From Candidatus Sulfotelmatobacter sp. (GTDB taxonomy: Bacteria > Acidobacteriota > Terriglobia > Terriglobales > SbA1): 15,167 bases of DNA. The stretch is from contig JASLEQ010000416.1 in the NCBI GenBank assembly GCA_030151135.1, forward strand, positions 1 to 15,167, written 5' to 3'. Position numbers and translations under genes: made by a program. Below are positions 1-7,670 of the stretch, in pieces (the stretch's first letter is position 1; each line of letters opens with the position of its first letter). Below the pieces are notes generated by a model. The model had not been told where the DNA came from. It saw only the letters and a program-made list of their open reading frames with translations, and made no database searches.

Positions 1-859
1 TCTGCTGTGGGAGCAGGACGCGCCCGGCTTTCAGAAGCGGCTCGATCAGTTCCTCACGATTGCGTCACGGCACCATATTCGTCCGCTGCTGGTGCTCTTT
101 GATTCCTGCTGGGACCCGAGTCCGAAACTTGGACGGCAACATGCCCCGATACCAGGGGTCCATAACTCGGGATGGGTACAGAGCCCGGGCGCGAAGGCCC
201 TGGCGGATCCGAATCAGGTGCCGCGGTTGAAGGCGTACGTGCAGGGCGTGGTCGGAGCATTTGCCAAAGATGACCGCATCCTCGGATGGGACATCTGGAA
301 TGAACCCAGTTCCGACCAGACGTCGAACTACCGCAAAACGGAACTCAACAACGCAAAGAAGGTCGCGATCGTGGCGCAGCTACTGCCGCAAGTGTTCGCC
401 TGGTCTCGCGAGATGAATCCCACGCAGCCTCTCACGAGCGGCGTCTACGAGATCGACCTTAAAAAAGATGTGGATCGGCAGGACGAAATCGAGCGGATTC
501 AGCTGCGCGAGTCCGATGTCATCTCGTTTCACAACTATTCCTGGCCGGAGTCGTTCCGGGCTGAAATTGCGTATCTGCAGAAGTTGCATAGGCCGATTAT
601 CTGCACCGAATACATGGCACGATCGGTGGGGAGCACGTTCGACACGATCCTGCCGATTGCGAAAGACGAGCATGTTGCCGCCATCAATTGGGGATTCGTC
701 GCCGGCAAAACCCAGACGTACTATCCATGGGAGTCGTGGCAGCATCCTTACGTGAAGGAACCGCCGCCGGTTTGGTTTCATGAAGTTTTGCATGCGGATG
801 GAACCCCATACCGTCAGGCGGAAGCGGATCTTATCAGGCAACTCACCGGGAAGAATTGA
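1..859 (+). CDS. Clan-A glycoside hydrolase (GH5-like cellulase/xylanase type), 3' part only
   Basis: The reading frame is already open at base 2 and ends with TGA at 857-859, giving 285 visible residues; the N-terminus lies upstream of the window. The visible part carries the marks of a (beta/alpha)8-barrel retaining glycosidase. GWDIWNEP (visible residues 95-102) fits the end of strand beta-4, with Glu101 as the acid/base. PIICTEYMAR places Glu203 as the likely nucleophile at beta-7. SFHNY (about 175-179) fits beta-6, and the aromatic INWGF and TYYPWESW stretches near the C-terminus would line the sugar cleft. Relatives are usually labelled cellulase-family glycosyl hydrolase or 1,4-beta-xylanase. 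The substrate cannot be read from the sequence, but a plant or microbial beta-glycan is likely. A GTG at 92 is internal and should not be taken as the start. The family is fairly sure; the exact GH number and specificity are not. Confidence 0.8.
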   Translation, partial: LLWEQDAPGFQKRLDQFLTIASRHHIRPLLVLFDSCWDPSPKLGRQHAPIPGVHNSGWVQSPGAKALADPNQVPRLKAYVQGVVGAFAKDDRILGWDIWNEPSSDQTSNYRKTELNNAKKVAIVAQLLPQVFAWSREMNPTQPLTSGVYEIDLKKDVDRQDEIERIQLRESDVISFHNYSWPESFRAEIAYLQKLHRPIICTEYMARSVGSTFDTILPIAKDEHVAAINWGFVAGKTQTYYPWESWQHPYVKEPPPVWFHEVLHADGTPYRQAEADLIRQLTGKN

Positions 860-958
860 CGAGAGACCCGCGCTCGGGCGCGAATGGAGCTGTTCGTCCC
901 CAAGCGAACGGCACTTTCGAGGCTGCGTCGGGAAGCGAAACATATACAATCTCGGGCT

Positions 959-1465
959 ATGAAAACTCCGCTCGCTCTCATGGTTTCATTGTGCTGCCTG
1001 TTGGCCGCTTGTAATAAGTCGTTGTCTCCCTCGGCGACGCCAAATCCTGCGTCGACGGCCAGAACGCCGGATGCCATTCAGCAAAAGTTACAGGGCTTCG
1101 CCGGTGCTTCGGCGACGAACTGCGGACGTCTCGAGGTGAAGGCGAACCCCGACCAATCCAAAGGCGCGAGCGAATGCGCGATGCAGGCTAGCCAGGCAAA
1201 GCAGGCCTTTTACGTGGTGTATGACATGCCGGGAATGGCGGTGGGAGTGGCGGGGAACTCCGACGGGAAACTGTACACCGCGCAGTCGCAAGGGGAAGGA
1301 GCGGCGGCGACGGTTACGGCAGGAGACTGTCCGTCAGCGCTGCGAGTTGCCGGCAGCGGCCGCGTCACCTGTTACGCGCCCGGAGACATGGGAATGATGG
1401 GAGCAGGCCATACGGCGGTTCCTCCGGGGATGCCCAACCCGCACGAGATGCCGACGCAGAAGTAG
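959..1465 (+). CDS. Small putative lipoprotein, unknown function
   Basis: A 168-residue protein. I chose the ATG at 959 because it opens a textbook lipoprotein signal: Lys2, a hydrophobic core, then the lipobox LAAC with the lipidated cysteine at residue 18. An upstream in-frame ATG at 884 would bury this signal. The mature part begins with a Ser/Pro/Thr/Ala linker (about 19-45), then a small domain with four more cysteines (in TNCG, SECAM, GDCP and TCYAP) that could form two disulfides in the periplasm. The tail from about residue 140 is rich in Met, Gly, His and Pro. No family is recognised. The gene follows the glycoside hydrolase by 99 bp and has no obvious Shine-Dalgarno sequence; a TACAAT hexamer lies at 945-950. 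That it is real is likely; its role is unknown. Confidence 0.65.
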   Translation: MKTPLALMVSLCCLLAACNKSLSPSATPNPASTARTPDAIQQKLQGFAGASATNCGRLEVKANPDQSKGASECAMQASQAKQAFYVVYDMPGMAVGVAGNSDGKLYTAQSQGEGAAATVTAGDCPSALRVAGSGRVTCYAPGDMGMMGAGHTAVPPGMPNPHEMPTQK

Positions 1466-1499
1466 GCGAGCGTCCCGGCGTTCGGATTCCGATTGAGTC

Positions 1500-1515
1500 T
1501 GTGATTCTAATCACA
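1500..1515. promoter_or_regulatory. CRP/FNR-type operator palindrome
   Basis: TGTGATTCTAATCACA has perfect 7-bp arms around a 2-bp centre and contains the TGTGA-N6-TCACA pattern bound by the CRP/FNR superfamily. It lies 35 bp after the lipoprotein stop and about 190 bp before hemX. Its centre is near -63 relative to the start point predicted from the weak hexamers at 1536-1564, close to the usual class I activator position. The match is direct; the regulator and the direction of control are inferred. Confidence 0.55.
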
Positions 1516-1525
1516 CACTTAAGTG
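1516..1525. promoter_or_regulatory. 10-bp perfect palindrome beside the CRP-like site
   Basis: CACTTAAGTG is perfectly self-complementary and directly abuts the CRP/FNR-like palindrome. It could be a second operator half or a chance palindrome. No protein family is assigned. Confidence 0.2.
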
Positions 1526-1535
1526 AGCCTCTTTG

Positions 1536-1564
1536 TTGGCCTTAAGCCAATCTATTTGCAGAAT
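1536..1564 (+). promoter_or_regulatory. Weak sigma-70-like promoter candidate for the hem operon
   Basis: TTGGCC (1536-1541) and CAGAAT (1559-1564) are 17 bp apart and each matches the consensus at four of six positions. TTGGC...GCCAA (1536-1550) also forms a small dyad over the -35 box. Use of this promoter would give an hemX leader of about 130 nt. The position relative to the CRP-like site supports it; the hexamers alone do not. Confidence 0.25.
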
Positions 1565-1703
1565 AGAGACGTAGTACAGACACAAGGGGTTCGGTTCAGA
1601 CGGTAGACTGCGGTAAACTCATGAAAATTCAGACTTCTTGCTCGCTGGGGTCCCTGAGAAGCACAACCCGGAAGACGGCGTCTGAGAACTGAGTATTGTT
1701 TCT

Positions 1704-2522
1704 ATGCCACTGCTTTGGTTGAGGTTCGCGCTAGCGTGCTACTTCATCGGGCTGGTCTATGCTTTCGTAGCCCTGACGCGCACCAGCGACCTGTTCAGCC
1801 GCATTGCGCTGCATGCCGCGAGCCTGGGCATGGTGTTCCATTTCGTGTCGATCACTGAACTGTTTCTTTCGGGCCAGATTGTCTGGGCGTCGGTGCACAA
1901 TGGCGAGTCGCTTCTGGCGTTTCTCTCGATGACGTTCTTCATGATCATCTACGCGATCTACAAGACGACTTCGCCCGGAGTGGTGGTGTTCCCGGTAGTT
2001 TTCTTCCTGACATTCGTGGCCGCCGTCGATGAGCAGCCAGTCCTGTTGACGCAGTTCGTATCGCACAAGGGATGGCTGATCGCTCACATCATGCTGATCT
2101 TTACCGGGTACGCCGCGCTACTGGTCAGCTTTGGAGCGAGCCTGCTTTATCTGCTGCAGGAGCGAAGGCTGAAGGCGAAGAAACCCACCAGTCTCATCGG
2201 ATTCCTGCCGGCCCTGGAAGTAATCGATCAGATCGGATACCGGTCGCTTCTGCTGGGATTTCCGTTCATGACTTTGGGTTTGATCACTGGCTCTGTTGTC
2301 GCCATCACGGCACCCTCGATTGGCCATGTGGATTTTCTTGATCCGAAGATTTTGCTGTCAGTGCTGATGTGGGCCGTCTACATGGTGATGGTCTTCACGC
2401 GCTGGAACTCGGGATGGCGGGGACGCCGCGCCGCAATTCTGGCGAGCTTCGCCTTTGTGGCGGCACTGGCGGCATGGGCTGCCAATTATTTTTCGACGAT
2501 TCACAGGTTTGCCGCGTCATGA
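1704..2522 (+). CDS. hemX: HemX/CcsA-like integral membrane protein
   Basis: A 272-residue, very hydrophobic protein with about eight predicted membrane helices, resembling the cytochrome-c-assembly (CcsA/HemX) family. In Bacillus subtilis HemX is a membrane protein that lowers the cellular level of glutamyl-tRNA reductase; CcsA relatives handle haem for cytochrome c maturation. I do not see the tryptophan-rich WWD motif of true CcsA/CcmC proteins, which favours HemX. The next gene is hemA, and their stop and start overlap in ATGA at 2519-2522, so the two are probably co-translated. There is no clear Shine-Dalgarno sequence before the ATG; a TATTGT hexamer lies four bases upstream of it. The membrane family and the link with hemA are well supported; the detailed role is by analogy. 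Confidence 0.75.
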   Translation: MPLLWLRFALACYFIGLVYAFVALTRTSDLFSRIALHAASLGMVFHFVSITELFLSGQIVWASVHNGESLLAFLSMTFFMIIYAIYKTTSPGVVVFPVVFFLTFVAAVDEQPVLLTQFVSHKGWLIAHIMLIFTGYAALLVSFGASLLYLLQERRLKAKKPTSLIGFLPALEVIDQIGYRSLLLGFPFMTLGLITGSVVAITAPSIGHVDFLDPKILLSVLMWAVYMVMVFTRWNSGWRGRRAAILASFAFVAALAAWAANYFSTIHRFAAS

Positions 2523-3841
2523 GATATCAGCTGATCGGCCTGAATCACAAGAGCGCTCCTCTGGAAGTCCGCGAGCGCCTGGCGATCCCTGAGTCCCGTC
2601 TGCCGGACACCTGCCGTGATCTGACGGCCTATCCAGGAATCGAAGAGGGCATGGTGATTTCGACGTGCAACCGCGTCGAGATTATTGCGCATACGACCAA
2701 TGGCCACGCGGATCTCCGCGGGTTCCTCCACGATCACTTTCACCTGAATGCCGACGAACTGGATCCGCATCTTTATGAATTCCGCGAGAAAGACGCAGTG
2801 CGGCATTTGTTTCGGGTAGCTGCGAGCCTGGACTCGATGGTCGTCGGCGAGGCGCAGATTCTGGGCCAGGTCAAAGAAGCCTACGCGACGGCCCGGGCGG
2901 TGGGCGCAGTGCGCGGCCAACTGGATCAGCTCTTTAGCCGGGCCTTTGCGGTTGCCAAGCGGGTGCGCAGTGAGACGGCCGTTGGATCTTCGTCGGTTTC
3001 GATCGCCTCGGTGGCGGTCGAGTTGGCGAAGAAGATCTTCGGCACCTTGCAAGGGAAGAACGTTTTCATCGTGGGCGCCGGCAAGATGAGCGAACTGGCG
3101 GCCCGGCATTTGATGGCGCATGGCTGTGGCTCGATTTTCGTCGCCAACCGGACCTACGAGCGAGCCATTGGCCTGGCGCAGAAATTCGATGGGCAAGCCA
3201 TTAAGTTTGAAGACCTCTATAACACCTGCGACCGCGCCGACATTGTGATCACCTCGACCGGAGCGCCGCATGCGATTTTCCGTAAAGAGCATGGCGAGCA
3301 ATTCCTCTCCCGCCGCAAGAACCGGCCGATGTTCTTCATCGACATCGCCGTGCCGCGCGACGTCTCGCCGGAGATGGCCAAGCTCGACGGCATTTTCGCC
3401 TACGACATCGATGATCTGCAGCAGGCGGTGACCAGCCACGTTGCCGACCGCCACAAGGAAGCCGAACTCGCCGAAGCCATTATTGCCAGCGAGGTCGAAA
3501 AGTTCGAAGCCCGGGTACACACGCTGGATGTCGTCCCCACGATCGTGAGTTTGCAGGACCATCTGGAGACGATCCGGCAAGCGGAGATCGATCGCGTCCG
3601 CGGACGCATGGGGCAACTCACGCCAGAGCAGGAGATCGCCATCGAAGCCCTGACTCGCGGCATCATCAACAAAGTGATGCACACTCCGATTACCACGCTG
3701 AAGTCGGCCGCGAAAGAATCGGAGGCGACCACGATTGTGGATGTGGTCCGGCGGCTCTTTAATTTGCCGGGTAAGGGAAGGGACGAGCAGCCGAAGAAAG
3801 ATTCCGCGGAAAAGAAGACAGAAGTGGGGACCCGGCCATGA
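2519..3841 (+). CDS. hemA: Glutamyl-tRNA reductase
   Basis: This enzyme reduces glutamyl-tRNA(Glu) with NADPH to glutamate-1-semialdehyde, the first committed step of C5-pathway tetrapyrrole synthesis. The protein has 440 residues, normal for the family. The N-terminal catalytic domain starts GLNHKSAP and contains STCNRVE, whose Cys50 is the thioester-forming nucleophile. [14 protein letters not shown] follows at about 115-128. A Rossmann NADPH domain begins near [17 protein letters not shown] (about 180-196), and a helical dimerisation domain closes the protein. The ATG at 2519 was preferred over the longer frame from 2369 because family members begin at this point and because it forms the 4-bp overlap with hemX. 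The charged tail (Lys/Glu-rich, last 25 residues) is probably disordered. It overlaps hemC by ATGA at 3838-3841. Confidence 0.97.
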   Translation: MRYQLIGLNHKSAPLEVRERLAIPESRLPDTCRDLTAYPGIEEGMVISTCNRVEIIAHTTNGHADLRGFLHDHFHLNADELDPHLYEFREKDAVRHLFRVAASLDSMVVGEAQILGQVKEAYATARAVGAVRGQLDQLFSRAFAVAKRVRSETAVGSSSVSIASVAVELAKKIFGTLQGKNVFIVGAGKMSELAARHLMAHGCGSIFVANRTYERAIGLAQKFDGQAIKFEDLYNTCDRADIVITSTGAPHAIFRKEHGEQFLSRRKNRPMFFIDIAVPRDVSPEMAKLDGIFAYDIDDLQQAVTSHVADRHKEAELAEAIIASEVEKFEARVHTLDVVPTIVSLQDHLETIRQAEIDRVRGRMGQLTPEQEIAIEALTRGIINKVMHTPITTLKSAAKESEATTIVDVVRRLFNLPGKGRDEQPKKDSAEKKTEVGTRP

Positions 3842-4797
3842 GCACGAACGGCAAACCGGCGAAACTTCGCATTGGCTCGCGGGGTTCGCAACTCGCTCTC
3901 TGGCAGGCGAACCACATCTCGGCCCTGCTCCGCGACCGTGGACATGAGGTCGAGATCGAAATCATCCACACGACGGGCGATAAAATCACCGACGTTGCCC
4001 TGGCCAAGGTTGGTACCAAGGGGATGTTCACCAAAGAGATTGAAGAGGCGCTCGCCGCCGGAAAAGTCGACCTGGCAGTTCATTCACTGAAAGACCTGCC
4101 AACCGAACTTCCCCATGGATTCGAAATCGCCGCGATCACGGAGAGGCAAGATCCACGCGACGCATTCTGCTCAAAAAATTATGCAAGCGTGGATGACCTG
4201 CCGAACGGCGCACGAATTGGAACTTCCAGCTTGCGCCGGCAGGCGCAACTGAAAGCAATTCGCCCCGATCTCGAGATTTATCCTCTGCGCGGCAATGTTG
4301 ACACGCGTTTGCGCAAGCTCGAGGAGGGAGAATATGACGCCATCATCCTGGCGGCGGCGGGCCTGAAGCGCCTCGGCAAGACGAACCTGATCAAGCAAAT
4401 CATTCCCGCGGAAATTATGTGCCCGGCTGCCGGGCAAGGAGCCTTGGGGATAGAAATCCGCGCAGGCGACGCGAAAACCCGCCAACTACTCACCTTTTTG
4501 AATGACCCTAATGCGCGCGCGGCGACCACCTGTGAGCGCGCTCTGCTCAACAGTCTTGGCGGAGGCTGCCAGGTTCCGATTGGAGCGTTTGCCGAAGTAC
4601 GGAACGGCAAACTACATCTCGATTCCATCGTGGCCGACCCCGATGGCTCGAAACTTCTGCGCGATTCCCGCGAGGGGGCAGTGCAGGACGCCGAGAAACT
4701 GGGTAACGAAGCGGGAGCGGAGTTGATCAAGCGCGGTGGAGATCAGATCCTCGAAGCGGTGTACGGCCGTGGGTTGGCCGTGCCACCGCAACCCTGA
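3838..4797 (+). CDS. hemC: Porphobilinogen deaminase (hydroxymethylbilane synthase)
   Basis: It joins four porphobilinogen molecules into the linear tetrapyrrole hydroxymethylbilane in the cytosol. The 319-residue protein is of usual length. It opens with [23 protein letters not shown] supplies the catalytic aspartate (Asp86), [12 protein letters not shown] and [12 protein letters not shown] (about 127-162) supply substrate-binding arginines, and [11 protein letters not shown] carries Cys244, the attachment point of the dipyrromethane cofactor. Its ATG overlaps the hemA stop, making it the third gene of a coupled hemX-hemA-hemC operon. hemB, needed between HemA and HemC in the pathway, is not in the window. 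It ends only 18 bp before the convergent decarboxylase gene, with no obvious terminator between them. Confidence 0.97.
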   Translation: MSTNGKPAKLRIGSRGSQLALWQANHISALLRDRGHEVEIEIIHTTGDKITDVALAKVGTKGMFTKEIEEALAAGKVDLAVHSLKDLPTELPHGFEIAAITERQDPRDAFCSKNYASVDDLPNGARIGTSSLRRQAQLKAIRPDLEIYPLRGNVDTRLRKLEEGEYDAIILAAAGLKRLGKTNLIKQIIPAEIMCPAAGQGALGIEIRAGDAKTRQLLTFLNDPNARAATTCERALLNSLGGGCQVPIGAFAEVRNGKLHLDSIVADPDGSKLLRDSREGAVQDAEKLGNEAGAELIKRGGDQILEAVYGRGLAVPPQP

Positions 4798-4815
4798 TCC
4801 AGGCGACTGACAGGT

Positions 4816-5361
4816 CTAATCGAAAATGAGAACGGCGGAGGCGATGACCGTGGTCCAGAGACCGCGCTTGTCGCCGACGGCGGACTGGGTGACGTTCGCG
4901 GTGCGGACGATCTTATTCGACAGCCGGTAGATCTGCTTCTTCTCGTCCCACGACCGGTCGGGATCAAATTCCACATTCAGGGTAGTGGCGAGCATTTCGG
5001 CCGCAAGTTCTTCGGCGTATTCGCCGGCGGCATCTTCAGTCTCGCCGAAGGAATGGTGCTCGCTGAGATAGCCGTAAGTGTTGCGGTCGGCGGGGATGGC
5101 GACGCCGATGGAGGAAGCCAGCAGGCGATGCGGCTCGCGGGTGGAATTTTCGGCCACGACGGCGAAGACCACCTCACCGGGATGAAGGTATTTCACCCCT
5201 TCTTTGCGCGCCAGCAATTTGCAGTTGGGCGGAAAGATGGAAGAGACGCGTACCAGGTTCTGGGCTGCGATGCCCGCATCGCGCAGCGCCAACTCGAATG
5301 AAGTCAGACGCTCACGGTGTTTCCCCACGCCCTTGGTGAAGAAAATCCGTTTCGGAACCAT
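4816..5361 (-). CDS. Pyruvoyl-dependent arginine decarboxylase
   Basis: It converts arginine to agmatine, a step towards polyamines, using a covalently bound pyruvoyl group instead of pyridoxal phosphate. The 181-residue proenzyme resembles PvlArgDC of archaea and chlamydiae. [14 protein letters not shown] contains the Ser40-Ser41 pair at which such enzymes cleave themselves, turning Ser41 into the pyruvoyl group. [11 protein letters not shown] and later [22 protein letters not shown] match the conserved core. I list the ATG at 5361 because homologues start at a similar point. However, an in-frame TTG at 5373 lies nine bases after a GGAGG and has the better ribosome site, adding four residues. 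A longer start at 5418 is unlikely. No other polyamine gene is nearby. It is convergent with hemC. Confidence 0.88.
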   Translation of the reverse strand: MVPKRIFFTKGVGKHRERLTSFELALRDAGIAAQNLVRVSSIFPPNCKLLARKEGVKYLHPGEVVFAVVAENSTREPHRLLASSIGVAIPADRNTYGYLSEHHSFGETEDAAGEYAEELAAEMLATTLNVEFDPDRSWDEKKQIYRLSNKIVRTANVTQSAVGDKRGLWTTVIASAVLIFD

Positions 5362-5465
5362 GTCTTTACCCAATTCACCTGTCCTCCGCAGTGGAAAATT
5401 GAATATGAGAATGCACAATCTAACACATTGCTTTGTAAAGGAAATGTGAATTTCAGGGTAGAGGC

Positions 5466-5497
5466 AAAAAAATTGCGGGAGCCCGTGGGCTCCCGCA
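5466..5497 (-). terminator. Intrinsic terminator of the small secreted-protein gene
   Basis: On the minus strand a GC-rich hairpin with perfect 11-bp arms (TGCGGGAGCCC at 5474-5484 and its complement at 5487-5497) is followed by a run of seven T (5466-5472). It lies 24 bp beyond the stop of the gene at 5521-5859. In practice a few of the innermost pairs would open to form the loop. Confidence 0.85.
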
Positions 5498-5520
5498 GCG
5501 CTGGGGGAGTTGATAGAGGT

Positions 5521-5859
5521 CTACTTCGCGGCTTTCACAGAGCTCACGGTGATGACGTTGTCTTTTTCGGTTCCGGTGACGGTTGCCTTGGCGCCCGCCT
5601 GCTTGTCGAGCGTGTCGAGCGCGGCTTTGTCGGTGGTGTCGAGCGTATAGACTTTGTCGCCGACGACCAGGGCATACTTCGAGCCTTTAGCAACGCAGCC
5701 GCGGGTGCAGGTGGCGGCGTCTCCCATGTGCTTGGCGCCGCACATGGCGTCGCCCACAACTCCGGTATAAGTTTTTCCGCTGGCCGCGAACGAAGAGGCA
5801 GCAAGGATCGCGGTCAGCAATACAACAAGAAATCCGGCTTTCCGGGTTTCGACACTCAT
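5521..5859 (-). CDS. Small secreted protein with Cys-x3-His and Cys-x3-Cys motifs
   Basis: A 112-residue exported protein. The ATG at 5859 is chosen over the longer frame from 6165 because AGGAG sits eight bases upstream and because it opens a signal peptide (MSVETRK, hydrophobic core, cleavage near SFA-A, residue 25 or 26). The mature part has Cys40, His44, Cys51 and Cys55 within 16 residues (CGAKH, then CTRGC), followed by a compact beta-rich stretch (YALVVGDKVYTL and TVTGTEKDNVITVSSV). Proteins of this shape recur in Acidobacteriota as hypothetical proteins. The four residues could bind a metal or form disulfides, which is inference. The gene is a single unit: it has its own terminator and a 464-bp upstream gap. 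Confidence 0.8.
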   Translation of the reverse strand: MSVETRKAGFLVVLLTAILAASSFAASGKTYTGVVGDAMCGAKHMGDAATCTRGCVAKGSKYALVVGDKVYTLDTTDKAALDTLDKQAGAKATVTGTEKDNVITVSSVKAAK

Positions 5860-6323
5860 CACAGATTCTCCTTTGGGTTTCTCTGTGGGCTGGCTCAGAG
5901 AGCGACGCAGAGTCACCCAGCCCTTCCATAAAGGATGCACTTCTGGTTCGGAAGTTACAAGCCCTCGAGAAGAGAACTGCGGAGACGCGCTAGCGCGCGC
6001 CTCCGCCGGATGCCCGGAACGCATCAGGGGGAGGGCCCGGGCAAATCTCACACCGTTTCGGTTTGTGAAGTCGTCAGCCTGAGACTCCACGTGTGCGAGT
6101 GACTGTGAGTCACCCTTATGCACCTTTGAACCTAGGGTGTGCTGAATTGCGGCACAGTCTACCAAGGAACTTCAAATCTCCCAAGGAGAAATTGATGCAA
6201 AATACAACAGCGCAAAAAGAATGCGTAGACTACGCGCCATGCCGCTCGGCGTCGCGAGAAAAACGGTTTTGTTCCAAAATCCGAACAAGTGCTGAAAAAA
6301 CACCGCAAAGCCCAATACTTTCG
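5860..6323. other. 464-bp gap holding dyads and a weak candidate ORF start
   Basis: No supported gene. The region is upstream of the secreted-protein gene and downstream of the POTRA gene, both on the minus strand. It contains GTGACT-gtg-AGTCAC (6099-6113) and CACCCT/AGGGTG arms (6111-6116 and 6134-6139), possible operator-like dyads. On the plus strand AAGGAG stands six bases before an ATG at 6195 that opens 102 codons running antisense into the POTRA gene. A run of six A at 6295-6300 (U-run on the minus strand) could help end the POTRA transcript, but I see no strong hairpin beside it. Confidence 0.4.
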
Positions 6324-7670
6324 CTACTTCGGAGCTTTCGCGGAGTAGATGAGATCGACATCCACCGTCTTTTCCCGAACATTCGCGGTCACATGAGAGG
6401 CCACATCCCAATCAAGACTGGCGGTCAGAAGTTTATGTGCTTCAGGAAGGTATTCGCTGAGATAGGTGGAGTTGTAGACATCGCCAGGACGAATCTTCCA
6501 TAGGTTGCGGAGCTTGGCCTCAAGGCTGTTGTCGACGCCACGGATGGCCAAATCGCCCATGTGATAGACGGAGCCTTCGCTCACGTTGAGGTGAAGGACG
6601 ACGTTGGCGCCAGCGTCGTCGAAGTCGGCGTCCACTTTGATCGTTGCCGCCACGTAACCGCGTGAGCCGTAGAGCTTCTGGATATCTTTCAGGTTGTCGG
6701 AAAGGCGGACGGTATTGGCGGGTTCCCCCAAGGGAGCGCGAACCATCTTTTGCAGGACATCGGCAGGGAATTCCTGATTGCCGGACCACTGAATGGCTTT
6801 GAGCTTGTACTGCTGGCCGGGATCGACAGGGAAGATGACGTCGACGATCGTCAGGTGCTTGGGACCGGAATCCTCCTGTTGCGAAGGTTTCTTGACGACC
6901 TTGGTTTGCGGCGTGCCGAAGCTGGCTTTCAGATATCCGCGGGCGAGGTACACCGGCATGAGCTGGTGCTGTGCAAGTGCGGTAAGCACATTGCGGGAGT
7001 ATTCCGTATCGCGCACGCGGTCCGCGGCAGCTTTCAAGGCCGGGACATCGGCGGGCGCGGCCCCCACAAAATCAACGTCGTGAATCTGGATCAGGACGTC
7101 GGCGACCCGGTAGACGATCGAGTCGACGGGACCGTCTTTCTTGCCGGCGCGCTCGTACTCCACATTTCCGGGAATATCGTTTTCCACCAGCATCGCCTGC
7201 AGGATGTCGGAAACGAGATCGGGAAGCCGGCCCGAAAGAGGCAGTTCTCCCTGGAATAGTGGCGCGCTCTGCTGAATACGCTTGAGGAGTTCGTCGTCAG
7301 AAAACCAGACGAAATCCTCGAAGCGCACGGGAACGAACTTGGAGGCTTCGGTGACCTGCAACTGAAGCTTGGTGCCCGTCGCAGAGAACGAATAGGTGTA
7401 AGCAACGTCGGTGAAGATGCCGTAATCCCCGAGGCGAGTGGCGGCTTTCTTGAAGTCATCTTCGGTGACAGGCTTGCCGAGTTGCAGACCGGTAGCGGCA
7501 ACAATCGCATCCTCGGGGAAATGGTGATTGCCTGTGACCTTGACGGCAATTAACTGGCGCATGGAGGCAGGCGCCTGCTCGAACGACTTCTGTGCGTAGG
7601 CGGGAGCTGCGAGCGCGATGACGGCGGTTACAAGCAGGGGAACCAGCAGGCTGAGTCGGAACTTCGTCAT
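6324..7670 (-). CDS. Periplasmic POTRA-repeat protein without a beta-barrel
   Basis: A 448-residue exported protein. The signal peptide runs from Met1 to about AYA-Q (26/27). The rest reads as about five POTRA-like repeats (roughly 40-110, 112-190, 193-283, 286-366 and 367-443). Each has the beta-alpha-alpha-beta-beta pattern seen, for example, in LIAVKVTGNHHFPEDAIVAATGL, LKAIQWSGNQEFPADVLQKM and GDLAIRGVDNS. POTRA domains of BamA/TamA bind substrate or partner proteins in the periplasm, but the C-terminal Omp85 barrel is absent: the protein ends soon after its last repeat. The ATG at 7670 gives a clean signal peptide and overlaps the stop of the LysR gene by four bases (ATGA), so the two are probably co-translated. 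It may be an assembly or secretion partner of an outer-membrane protein encoded elsewhere. The fold is well supported; the role is not known. Confidence 0.8.
   Translation of the reverse strand: MTKFRLSLLVPLLVTAVIALAAPAYAQKSFEQAPASMRQLIAVKVTGNHHFPEDAIVAATGLQLGKPVTEDDFKKAATRLGDYGIFTDVAYTYSFSATGTKLQLQVTEASKFVPVRFEDFVWFSDDELLKRIQQSAPLFQGELPLSGRLPDLVSDILQAMLVENDIPGNVEYERAGKKDGPVDSIVYRVADVLIQIHDVDFVGAAPADVPALKAAADRVRDTEYSRNVLTALAQHQLMPVYLARGYLKASFGTPQTKVVKKPSQQEDSGPKHLTIVDVIFPVDPGQQYKLKAIQWSGNQEFPADVLQKMVRAPLGEPANTVRLSDNLKDIQKLYGSRGYVAATIKVDADFDDAGANVVLHLNVSEGSVYHMGDLAIRGVDNSLEAKLRNLWKIRPGDVYNSTYLSEYLPEAHKLLTASLDWDVASHVTANVREKTVDVDLIYSAKAPK

Noticed and set aside
2501..3682. 393-codon open frame antisense to hemA
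   Set aside because: It is a shadow of glutamyl-tRNA reductase, with no recognisable motif or ribosome site.
5317..5931. 204-codon plus-strand frame over the terminator and secreted-protein gene
   Set aside because: It reads through a strong intrinsic terminator hairpin and is antisense to a gene with a signal peptide and SD site.
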